A DNA stretch of 64,000 nucleotides from Sphingomonas psychrotolerans (lineage in GTDB: Bacteria > Pseudomonadota > Alphaproteobacteria > Sphingomonadales > Sphingomonadaceae), in contig NZ_CP024923.1 of assembly GCF_002796605.1 (NCBI RefSeq), positions 4,409,501-4,473,500 of the forward strand. Direction: 5' to 3'. Positions 6,449-14,016 of the stretch are shown here, piece by piece. Position 1 is the stretch's first letter, and each line of letters opens with the position of its first letter. The notes below the pieces were generated by a model that was not told the origin of the DNA, did no database searches, and worked only from the letters and a program-made list of their open reading frames with translations. The position numbers and the translations under genes were made by a program.

Positions 6449-9430
6449 ATGAAGGGGATTTTCGCACTCCATCGGCAGCGCTACGGCGTCAGCCTGACCG
6501 CGCTGGTCACCATGGCGCTGGCGAGTGCCGCGCACGCGCAGACGACGCCGGCGCCGCAGGAGGAGGAGCCCGCTCCGCAGGTCGAAGCGACGCCCGACGC
6601 GGCGCCCGAACGGGAGGGCGATATCGTCGTCACCGGCTCGCGCATCATCGCCAGCGGATTCACCGCGCCGACGCCGACGACGATCATCGGCGAGGAACAG
6701 ATCGCCGCCAACGCCCAGCCCAACATCTTCAACACGATCGCGCAATTGCCGTCGCTGCAGGGTTCGACCGGCACCTCGACGGGGACGTTCAGCACCTCGA
6801 GCGGCCAGCAGGGGCTGAGCTCCTTCTCGCTGCGCGGTCTCGGCGCGATCCGCACGCTCACCTTGCTCGACGGCCAGCGCGTCGTCGGCGCCAACGTCAC
6901 CGGCGTGCCGGACATCAGCATGTTTCCGCAATTGCTGGTCAAGCGCGTCGACGTGGTCAACGGCGGCGCTTCGGCGACCTATGGCTCGGACGCAGTCGGC
7001 GGGGTGGTCAACTTCATCACCGATACGCGCTTCAAGGGCTTCAAGGGCAATGTGCAGGGCGGCGTCACCACCTATGGCGACAATGAGCAGATCCTCGCCC
7101 AGGCTGCCTGGGGCACTTCGCTGGCCGGTGACAGGCTGCACCTGATCGTGAGCGGTGAATACGCCCATGACGGTGGCGTCGGTCCCGGCGATTTCGGCAC
7201 CGATCTCGCCGGCAAGCGCGACTGGTATCGCGCTTCCACGCTGCTCAATACCGGGCAGACCAACAACGGATCGCCACAATTCGTCTACAGCGATTTTGCC
7301 CAGCCTTACCAATATGCGCGCTACGGCCTGATCAACAACGGCCCGCTCCAGGGCATCGCGTTCGACGTGAACGGGGCGCCCTATAATTTCAATTATGGGT
7401 CGAACGGCGCGCCGCTGGGCAATGGCCGCGTGTCGAATTGCTTTCCCGGCAACAGCTTCTGCGTCGGCGGCGACCTGTCGGGCGCGCCCGGCTCAGGCGC
7501 GTCGCTGGTCTCCGAGCTCCAGCGCGTCAACGGCTTCGGCCGGATCGGCTTCGATTTCGCCCCGAACAACGAAGTCTATCTGACGGTCAACGTCGCGCAG
7601 GTGAAGACCAACAACCAGCCGAGCCCCGGATACAACCGGCCCAATCTCACCGTGCAGTGCGCCAATCCGTTCCTGCCGCAGCTGGTGCGCGATCGCTGCA
7701 CCACGGCGGGGATCACCAGCTTCAATTTCGGGACGAGCAACGGGGCATTTCCCGATACGAGAGTCTATACCGATCGGCGCCAATATCGTTTCGTCGGCGG
7801 CCTCAAGGGCCGGTTCGACGTGGGCGGCGGAGAGTGGAACTATGATGCCTATTACGAGCACGGCACCACCACTTCCCATATCGACGTCAACAACATCGTC
7901 CTGCAGAACCGCTATGTCGCCGCAACCAACGCAATCACGCTGAACGGCGCGATCGTCTGCGCCGACGCGGCGGCGCGCGCCGCGGGATGTCAGCCGATCA
8001 ACGTGTTCGGCGGCTTCACGCCGTCTGTCGCGGCGCTGGCCTACGTCATGCCCCAGAACGGGCCGATGCAGCGCACCCGGCTCACCCAGGATGTCGCCAG
8101 CGTCAATTTCTCGGGCAATCTGCTCGATCTCTGGGCGGGGCCGCTCTCACTGGCCTTTGGCGGCGAGTATCGCCACGAATTCTACAGCGTGCACGGCGAT
8201 CCCTATGGCGCCGGCGTCAGCACGCTCAGCCCCAACAGCGACGCCTATCCGGCGGATCCGCTGCTCAACGCGCCCTTGGGCAGCAACTGGGCGGCCGGCA
8301 ACTACAAGAACGGCCGCGGCGCGTATGACGTGTATGAAGGTTCGGCGGAGTTCAATCTGCCGCTGTTCGATGGCGGCGGGGCGGGCAAGGCCAACCTCAA
8401 CGGCGCCGCCCGCGTGACGCATTACAGCACCTCAGGAACCGTCTGGGCGTGGAAGATCGGTGGCACCTGGGATACCCCGCTCGATGGCTTCCGCCTGCGC
8501 GCGGTGACGTCGCGCGACGTCCGCGCGCCCAATCTGTCGGAGCTGTTCGCCGCGCCGACCGTGACGACATTGCCGAACTTCGCCAATCCGTTCCCCCCCG
8601 CCGGCGCAGTGCAGGCGTTCCAGAACACGGTCGGCAATCCCAACCTCAAGCCCGAGATCGCGCGCAACACCGAAGTCGGCGTCGCGCTCGCCAACCCGTC
8701 CTGGTTACCCGGCCTCAGCCTGTCGTTCGACTATTACACCATCAAGCTCGACAGTGTGGTCTCGACATTGTCGGCCGACCAGATCGTCCGCTTCTGCTTC
8801 GAGGGCAACCAGGCCTTCTGCGGCGGGTTCGTGCTAAACAGCCCGGTCCAGGGCGGCAATTTCATCAACGTCCAGCCGTTCAATCTCGCCTCATGGAAGA
8901 CCAGCGGGTTCGATATCGAGGCGAGCTATCGCTGGACCCAGCCGCTGGGTCTGCCGGGCAGCTTCACGCTGCGCGCGCTGGGCACCAATATCCGCGAGTT
9001 CATCGTCAAGGCGGGCATCGCCGGCGTGGACCCCGTCGACCAGGCGGGTGCCAACAGCGGCAACACCCCCGACTGGAAGTGGCTGGCGATCCAGAGCTAC
9101 GAGAACGACGCTTTCAGCCTGACCGTTCAGGAGCGCTGGTTCTCGGATGGCGTGTACGGCAACCAATATGTCGTCTGCAGCTCGGGCTGCCCGGCATCGA
9201 CCGGCAACCACCCGACGATCGACCGCAATCGCATGGAGGGCGCCTTCTACGTCGATGTCGGCGGCTCGTACAATGTGACGTCGAGCATCAAGGCCTATTT
9301 CAAGGTCGACAATCTGTTCGACCACGATCCCGCGCCGTCGCCGCAGACCAATACCGGGCTCGACGTCAATCCGGCGCTCTACGACACGGTCGGGCGCACC
9401 TATCGTGCCGGCGTCCGCTTCAACTTCTAG
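6449..9430 (+). CDS. TonB-dependent receptor (GH55-like locus)
   Basis: This 993-residue outer-membrane receptor should import an oligosaccharide or related ligand using TonB energy. A signal peptide ends at ASAAHAQ. The plug opens with EGDIVVTGSRIIASGF and contains the LRGLGAIRTLTLLDGQRV and NGGASATYGSDAVGGVVN motifs. The beta-barrel ends with an aromatic residue in YRAGVRFNF. The ATG at 6449 follows CTTGGAGGGG, a strong ribosome binding site; the open frame extends upstream without one. It sits between the two GH55-like paralogues on the same strand, which suggests that it takes up their product. A terminator follows 26 bases after the stop. Confidence 0.92.
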   Translation: MKGIFALHRQRYGVSLTALVTMALASAAHAQTTPAPQEEEPAPQVEATPDAAPEREGDIVVTGSRIIASGFTAPTPTTIIGEEQIAANAQPNIFNTIAQLPSLQGSTGTSTGTFSTSSGQQGLSSFSLRGLGAIRTLTLLDGQRVVGANVTGVPDISMFPQLLVKRVDVVNGGASATYGSDAVGGVVNFITDTRFKGFKGNVQGGVTTYGDNEQILAQAAWGTSLAGDRLHLIVSGEYAHDGGVGPGDFGTDLAGKRDWYRASTLLNTGQTNNGSPQFVYSDFAQPYQYARYGLINNGPLQGIAFDVNGAPYNFNYGSNGAPLGNGRVSNCFPGNSFCVGGDLSGAPGSGASLVSELQRVNGFGRIGFDFAPNNEVYLTVNVAQVKTNNQPSPGYNRPNLTVQCANPFLPQLVRDRCTTAGITSFNFGTSNGAFPDTRVYTDRRQYRFVGGLKGRFDVGGGEWNYDAYYEHGTTTSHIDVNNIVLQNRYVAATNAITLNGAIVCADAAARAAGCQPINVFGGFTPSVAALAYVMPQNGPMQRTRLTQDVASVNFSGNLLDLWAGPLSLAFGGEYRHEFYSVHGDPYGAGVSTLSPNSDAYPADPLLNAPLGSNWAAGNYKNGRGAYDVYEGSAEFNLPLFDGGGAGKANLNGAARVTHYSTSGTVWAWKIGGTWDTPLDGFRLRAVTSRDVRAPNLSELFAAPTVTTLPNFANPFPPAGAVQAFQNTVGNPNLKPEIARNTEVGVALANPSWLPGLSLSFDYYTIKLDSVVSTLSADQIVRFCFEGNQAFCGGFVLNSPVQGGNFINVQPFNLASWKTSGFDIEASYRWTQPLGLPGSFTLRALGTNIREFIVKAGIAGVDPVDQAGANSGNTPDWKWLAIQSYENDAFSLTVQERWFSDGVYGNQYVVCSSGCPASTGNHPTIDRNRMEGAFYVDVGGSYNVTSSIKAYFKVDNLFDHDPAPSPQTNTGLDVNPALYDTVGRTYRAGVRFNF

Positions 9431-9456
9431 TCGCAACCCACCTCCCGTGGGAACTC

Positions 9457-9485
9457 GTCCCGGCCTCACGGCCGGGACCCTTTTT
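9457..9485 (+). terminator. Rho-independent terminator after the TonB receptor
   Basis: A 9-bp stem GTCCCGGCC / GGCCGGGAC with a TCAC loop is followed by CC and TTTTT. It lies between the receptor stop (9430) and the GH55-like paralogue start (9506). The paralogue is therefore either expressed by partial read-through or has its own promoter within about 20 bases or upstream. Confidence 0.85.
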
Positions 9486-9505
9486 CGTTCCGGAGCAAGC
9501 GCCTC

Positions 9506-12500
9506 ATGTACCAGCGGCTGATCGGGGCTTGCGCAGCGTTGCTGGCGCTTCTTGCGGTCCAGCCGGCGACCGCGTCGCAATCGGTCTATACCCGCGCGCC
9601 CGCAGAGCCGGGCGCAATCAACGTGGCCGGCGTCGGCGATGGCCGCACAGATGACAGCGCCGCGATCCAGCAGGCGATCGACAAGGCGGCGGACAAAGGC
9701 GGGGGCGGCATCGTCTTCCTGCCCGAGGGCACGTACCGCATCACCCGCACGCTCTATCTCTGGCCCGGCGTGCGCATCTTCGGAATCGGCGAAAAGCGCC
9801 CCGTCATTTTGCTGGGAGCCGCTACCCCGGGGTTCCAGCGCGGGGTCGCGCATATGCTGACCTTCGCCGGTGCGCGCCCGGGCGCCGGTCCCGCGCAGCG
9901 CGGCCCGGTCGCGTTCCCGCCGGCGGGCAGCGTTCCGTTCAACAAAAACGTGCCCGATGCCAATTCGGGGACCTTCTATTCCGCCCTTGGCAACATCGAC
10001 TTCCGCATCCTCGACGGCAATCAAGCGGCGACCGCGATCCGCTTCCATGCCGCGCAGCATAGCTTCGTCAGCCATGCCGATTTCGATATCGGCTCCGGCC
10101 TGGCGGGACTCTATCACGTTGCCAACCATGCCGAGGATCTGCATTTCCGCGGCGGTCGCTATGGCATTCTCGCCGAGAAGACCTCACCCGCCTGGCCCTT
10201 CGCATTGGTCGATTCAACCTTCGAGGGGCAGCGCGACGCCGCGATCCGCGAACACGAAGCCGGACTGACTCTGGTCAACGTCGCCTTCCGCAACGTGCCC
10301 GTCGGGATCGAGATCGACCGCGGCTATGGCGATTGGCTGTGGGGACAGGATGTGCGCTTCGAAAATGTCTCGAAGGCGGCCGTGATCATCTCCAACGAGA
10401 ACAACGTCTACACCCAGGTCGGCTTCCAGAACGTGCTGGCCGCCAACACGCCGGTGTTCGCGCGCTTCCGCGACAGCGGGAAGACGGTGAAGGGCGTCGC
10501 CGCGGCCTACAAGGTCGCGTCGTTCAGCTACGGACTGACGCTCCCGGGCGTGGGGCAGATGGGCACGTTCAAGACCGGGATGCGGGCCGAGCGCATCGCG
10601 GAGCTGCCGGCGCCGTCTCCACCGGTGATCCGCCCGCTGCCGCCGGTCTCCGAATGGGTCAGCGTCCGGAGCATGGGTGCCAAAGGCGACGACAAGACCG
10701 ACGATACCGCCGCGATCCAGAAGGCGATCGACAGCCACCGCGTCGTCTATCTGCCGACCGGCTTCTACCGGGTCAGCGATACGCTGCGCCTGCGCCCCGA
10801 TACGGTGCTGCTCGGGCTGCACCCCGGCCTGACCCAGATCGTGCTGCCGGATGGAACCGCCGGCTATCAGGGGATCGGTTCACCAAAGGCCTTGATCGAA
10901 AGCGCCCGTGGCGGCGAGGCGATCGTTGCCGGCCTCGGCCTCGACACCAATGGCGCCAATCCGCGCTCGACGGCCTTGCTGTGGATGGCGGGCGTGCGTT
11001 CGTTGGTCAACGACGTCAAGTTCCAGGGCGGCCACGGCACTAACCGATACGATGGCAGCCGGGTCAATCCCTACAATAACAACGCCACCGCGGACCCCGA
11101 TACGGCGCGGCGCTGGGACGGCCAATATGCCAGCCTGTGGGTGACCGCCGGCGGCGGTGGCACTTTCGCCAATATCTGGAGCCCGAGCACCTTCGCGCAT
11201 CCCGGCATCCTGATCTCGGACACGCAGACGCCCGGGCGGATCATTCAGGCCTCGGTCGAGCATCATGTCCGTACCGAGATCGGGCTCAATCGGGTCGCCA
11301 ATTGGGAATTGCTCGCGGCGCAGACCGAGGGTGAGGCGGGAGAGAGCGGCGACGCCGTGGCGCTCGAGATCCGCGATTCGCGCAACATCCTGATCGCCAA
11401 TTTCCACGGCTATCGCGTCACCCGCACTCGCAAGGCCGCGCCCGCGGCTGTGACAATCTACAACTCGCACGACATCCGATTCCGCAATGTCCACGTAAAC
11501 GGCGAGAGCGGGCTCGCTACCTGCGACGAAAATGGCTGTGCGACCTTCCTGCGCCTGACCAAATTCCCGTTCGAGAACGCGATACGTGATGTTTCGCACG
11601 GTCTGGATGTGCGCGAGCGTGAATTCGCCGTGCTGGATGTGCCCGCGACGCGGGGCCCCACAAAGCCCGCCACACTCGGGAGCGGAAAGCTCGAAAAGCT
11701 CGCCGGCGACTTCCATTCGATCGGCGGCGGCGCGGTGGATGCGCAGGGCAAGCTCTACTTCATCGATCGCTTCTTCCGGCGCATCTGGAGCTGGTCGGAC
11801 GCGGGCCGGCTGGAACTGGTGCGCGATGCCGCGCTCGATCCGGTCAATCTGACCGTGGATCGGTCCGGAAATCTGCTGGTGCTGTCCTCCTTCGGGCGGA
11901 ACGGCACCGTCTACAGCTTTCGGCCCGGCGCGCCGGACACGGAGCTGACGGTGATACCGGCGACTCCGTCCGCCGGGCGAACCGACACTGCGCTGGTGCT
12001 GCCGGTCAACTGGTGGAACAATGGCGAGTTCAAGGACCAGCTCGATCCCGAGACCTATCAATTCACGACGCTGGCGGAGATGTTTGCCCGCGATGTGGCA
12101 GTGCCCAAGACGCGCGAATATGTGTCGCCGGACGGTAGCATTGCTCTGCCGGCGTCGCGCGTGTTCCAGCAGGGGCCGCCGGATCACCGCGGATTGCGCT
12201 TCTCGGATTCGCTCGACAGCTATGGGTTCATCCAGGCCCGGCCCGGCGAGCCTGTCTTCGTGACGAACGGCTCCGAGAACCGCACTTATAGCGGCGTGGT
12301 TGGCGCGAGTGGCGAGATCACCAACCTGACGCCCTTTGCGGAGCGGGGCGGGGAGGGGGTCGTCGCCGACAGGCAGGGCCGGGTCTATGTCGCGAATGGG
12401 CAGATCTTCGTCTTCGCGCCCGACGGGCGGCAGCTCGGGCGCATCGATGTGCCCGAGCGCCCGCTGCAACTCGTCCTCGGCGGCGGCGACCGGCAGACAT

Positions 12501-12547
12501 TGTTCATTCTGACGCACCACACGCTGTACGCACTCGATTTGCGTTGA
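9506..12547 (+). CDS. GH55-like tandem beta-helix protein with C-terminal beta-propeller (copy 2)
   Basis: The 1,013-residue product is a full-length paralogue of the protein at 3321, with the same order: signal peptide (to ATAS), beta-helix module (VGDGRTDDSAAIQQAID), second beta-helix (AKGDDKTDDTAAIQKAIDS at about residue 390), the SVEHHVRTEI / AAQTEGE region, the CDENGCATFLR segment, and a C-terminal propeller (GGGAVDAQGKLYFIDRFF). Long stretches such as VPVGIEIDRGYGD and WVTAGGGGTFANIWSPSTF are near-identical between copies. The acidic QTE motif is kept, so both copies may be active. GGAGC lies about 10 bases before the ATG. Being placed after a terminator, its dose may differ from that of the receptor. 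Enzyme activity and substrate are inferred from fold only. Confidence 0.7.
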   Translation: MYQRLIGACAALLALLAVQPATASQSVYTRAPAEPGAINVAGVGDGRTDDSAAIQQAIDKAADKGGGGIVFLPEGTYRITRTLYLWPGVRIFGIGEKRPVILLGAATPGFQRGVAHMLTFAGARPGAGPAQRGPVAFPPAGSVPFNKNVPDANSGTFYSALGNIDFRILDGNQAATAIRFHAAQHSFVSHADFDIGSGLAGLYHVANHAEDLHFRGGRYGILAEKTSPAWPFALVDSTFEGQRDAAIREHEAGLTLVNVAFRNVPVGIEIDRGYGDWLWGQDVRFENVSKAAVIISNENNVYTQVGFQNVLAANTPVFARFRDSGKTVKGVAAAYKVASFSYGLTLPGVGQMGTFKTGMRAERIAELPAPSPPVIRPLPPVSEWVSVRSMGAKGDDKTDDTAAIQKAIDSHRVVYLPTGFYRVSDTLRLRPDTVLLGLHPGLTQIVLPDGTAGYQGIGSPKALIESARGGEAIVAGLGLDTNGANPRSTALLWMAGVRSLVNDVKFQGGHGTNRYDGSRVNPYNNNATADPDTARRWDGQYASLWVTAGGGGTFANIWSPSTFAHPGILISDTQTPGRIIQASVEHHVRTEIGLNRVANWELLAAQTEGEAGESGDAVALEIRDSRNILIANFHGYRVTRTRKAAPAAVTIYNSHDIRFRNVHVNGESGLATCDENGCATFLRLTKFPFENAIRDVSHGLDVREREFAVLDVPATRGPTKPATLGSGKLEKLAGDFHSIGGGAVDAQGKLYFIDRFFRRIWSWSDAGRLELVRDAALDPVNLTVDRSGNLLVLSSFGRNGTVYSFRPGAPDTELTVIPATPSAGRTDTALVLPVNWWNNGEFKDQLDPETYQFTTLAEMFARDVAVPKTREYVSPDGSIALPASRVFQQGPPDHRGLRFSDSLDSYGFIQARPGEPVFVTNGSENRTYSGVVGASGEITNLTPFAERGGEGVVADRQGRVYVANGQIFVFAPDGRQLGRIDVPERPLQLVLGGGDRQTLFILTHHTLYALDLR

Positions 12548-12556
12548 GCCGCGCCG

Positions 12557-13612
12557 CTAGGCGGCGGCTTGTTGCGCAAACGTGCTGCCGGCCCGGATGT
12601 CGGCCGCCAATGCGTCGACCCGCGCAGGCGCCGTGTCCCAGGCGAACATGAAGCGGGCGCCGCCGCCGATGAAAGTGTAGAATCGCCAGCCCTGCGCGCG
12701 CAGATATTCGAGCAACGCCTCGGGTGCGCGGAGGAAAACCGCGTTCCCTTCCACCGGGAACATCGGCTCGACGTCCGCCACCTCGATGATCGCGTCGGCC
12801 AGCCGGGTGGCGCAGCGATTGGCGTGCCGGGCGTTGCGCAGCCACGCGCCGTTTTCGAGCATCCCCACCCAGGGCGCGGCGAGGAAGCGCATCTTCGAGG
12901 CGAGCTGGCCAGCCTGCTTGCAGCGATAGTCGAAATCCTGCGCAAGTGCCGGGTCGAAGAACAGGATCGCCTCGCCCACTGCCATCCCGTTCTTGGTGCC
13001 GCCAAAGCAGAGCACATCGACTCCGGCGCGCCACGTCACGTCGGCGGGCTCGCAGCCAAGATGGGCGCAGGCGTGCGCGAAGCGCGCGCCGTCCATGTGG
13101 AGCTTGAGGCCGAGCTCCCGACAAACGGCCGAGATCGCCTGGATTTCGGCGATCGTGTAGACTTGCCCCGTCTCGGTCGGCTGAGTGATCGTCACGACGC
13201 GCGGCTTTGGGAAATGGATGTCGGATCGACCGGTGGCGAGGTCGCGTATCGCCTGTGGGGTGAGCTTGCCGTCCGCCGTGCTCGCGACGAGGAGCTTGGA
13301 ACCGTTCGAGAAGAATTCGGGCGCGCCGCATTCGTCGGTCTCGACATGTGCGGAGGACGAGCAGATCACGCTGTGATAGGATTGGCACAGTGACGCGAGC
13401 GCCAGCGAGTTTGCCGCCGTGCCGTTGAAGGCGAAGAAAACTTCGCAATCCTTGTCGAACAATTTGCGGAAGGCGTCGGCGGCCCGCTGGGTCCAGTCGT
13501 CCTCCCCATAAGCCGGGGCGTGGCCGACATTGGCGCTCTCCATCGCGGCCCATGCCTCGGGGCAGATTCCGGCATAATTGTCGCTGGCGAATTGCTGGGA
13601 TTCGTGGGTCAC
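12557..13612 (-). CDS. ltaE: Low-specificity L-threonine aldolase
   Basis: This is a fold-type I PLP enzyme of the threonine aldolase/beta-eliminating lyase family (351 residues). It should cleave L-threonine or L-allo-threonine to glycine and acetaldehyde. It begins FASDNYAGICPEAW, followed by HAPAYGEDDW, HMDGARFAHA (PLP-binding Asp) and CFGGTKNGM, where Lys207 should form the Schiff base. I chose the GTG at 13612, preceded by AGAGAG, because the residues before it in the longer open frame are not family-like. It is divergent from the TonB receptor-PL6 operon and convergent with the GH55-like copy 2. It has no obvious link to polysaccharide breakdown, so it may be an unrelated passenger. Confidence 0.88.
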   Translation of the reverse strand: MTHESQQFASDNYAGICPEAWAAMESANVGHAPAYGEDDWTQRAADAFRKLFDKDCEVFFAFNGTAANSLALASLCQSYHSVICSSSAHVETDECGAPEFFSNGSKLLVASTADGKLTPQAIRDLATGRSDIHFPKPRVVTITQPTETGQVYTIAEIQAISAVCRELGLKLHMDGARFAHACAHLGCEPADVTWRAGVDVLCFGGTKNGMAVGEAILFFDPALAQDFDYRCKQAGQLASKMRFLAAPWVGMLENGAWLRNARHANRCATRLADAIIEVADVEPMFPVEGNAVFLRAPEALLEYLRAQGWRFYTFIGGGARFMFAWDTAPARVDALAADIRAGSTFAQQAAA

Positions 13613-13886
13613 GCTGTGCTCTCTGTTACTGGTTACGACACCAGGAGGCTTCGCGACGCGTGGCTCAGTTGGATACCCGAGGGTTGCCACTAAGGCCACA
13701 TCCTTGCGCATATCACGCAAGCACCACCTTGCCCGGGAGCAGGTTGGTGTCGGGCGCCGCCCGACTCTTGATGCATGTCGGTCAGCTAGCGTCCGATCGC
13801 GCGCGTGGCAAGCGGCCTCGCTTCGTGTGTTGGCAGGGCGCGCAGGCGCGGCAAACGAGCATGCCGAAATCGCGCATGGGATTAGT

Positions 13887-13897
13887 GTATACCAATT
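13887..13897. promoter_or_regulatory. Hexuronate-regulator-like half-site GTATACCAATT
   Basis: GTATACCAATT contains the GTATAC core and one full arm of the recalled UxuR/ExuR palindrome ATTGGTATACCAAT. The other arm is poor. It lies 120 bp upstream of the receptor start at 14017. Confidence 0.5.
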
Positions 13898-13902
13898 TCA
13901 TC

Positions 13903-13912
13903 ATACCAATTT
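13903..13912. promoter_or_regulatory. Second half-site ATACCAATTT
   Basis: ATACCAATTT repeats the arm of the preceding site 16 bp further on, about one and a half helical turns. Paired half-sites in the same direction suggest cooperative binding, or one decayed duplicated operator. Confidence 0.45.
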
Positions 13913-13946
13913 GCTAACCAAAGCCTGCGCTAATCAAGCGGTATGG

Positions 13947-13974
13947 TTGACAATTAATGTATACCAGATATTCT
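13947..13974 (+). promoter_or_regulatory. Sigma-70-like promoter with overlapping operator
   Basis: A consensus -35 box TTGACA (13947-13952) is followed after 16 bases by TATTCT (13969-13974), a fair -10 box. The spacer contains GTATACCA (13959-13966), the core of the operator-like motif found upstream. A repressor bound there would block RNA polymerase, fitting derepression by an alginate-derived uronate. It is 43 bp from the -10 box to the receptor ATG. Confidence 0.55.
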
Positions 13975-14016
13975 TCCCTGCAAGGATCAACAGGTCCAGG
14001 CACTCGGGAGGATGCA

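Larger units (their letters stand above)
13613..14016. other. Divergent regulatory region between ltaE and the receptor-PL6 operon
   Basis: This stretch of about 400 bases holds two operator-like half-sites and a sigma-70-like promoter reading towards the receptor (listed separately). A tRNA-like string at 13656-13680 (GCGTGGCTCAGTTGGATACC) does not fold into a tRNA. I see no gene in it. Confidence 0.6.

Noticed and set aside
13656..13700. tRNA-like string GCGTGGCTCAGTTGGATACC
   Set aside because: Only a D-arm-like part is present. No acceptor stem, anticodon arm or T arm can be formed, and the sequence lies just upstream of the ltaE start.
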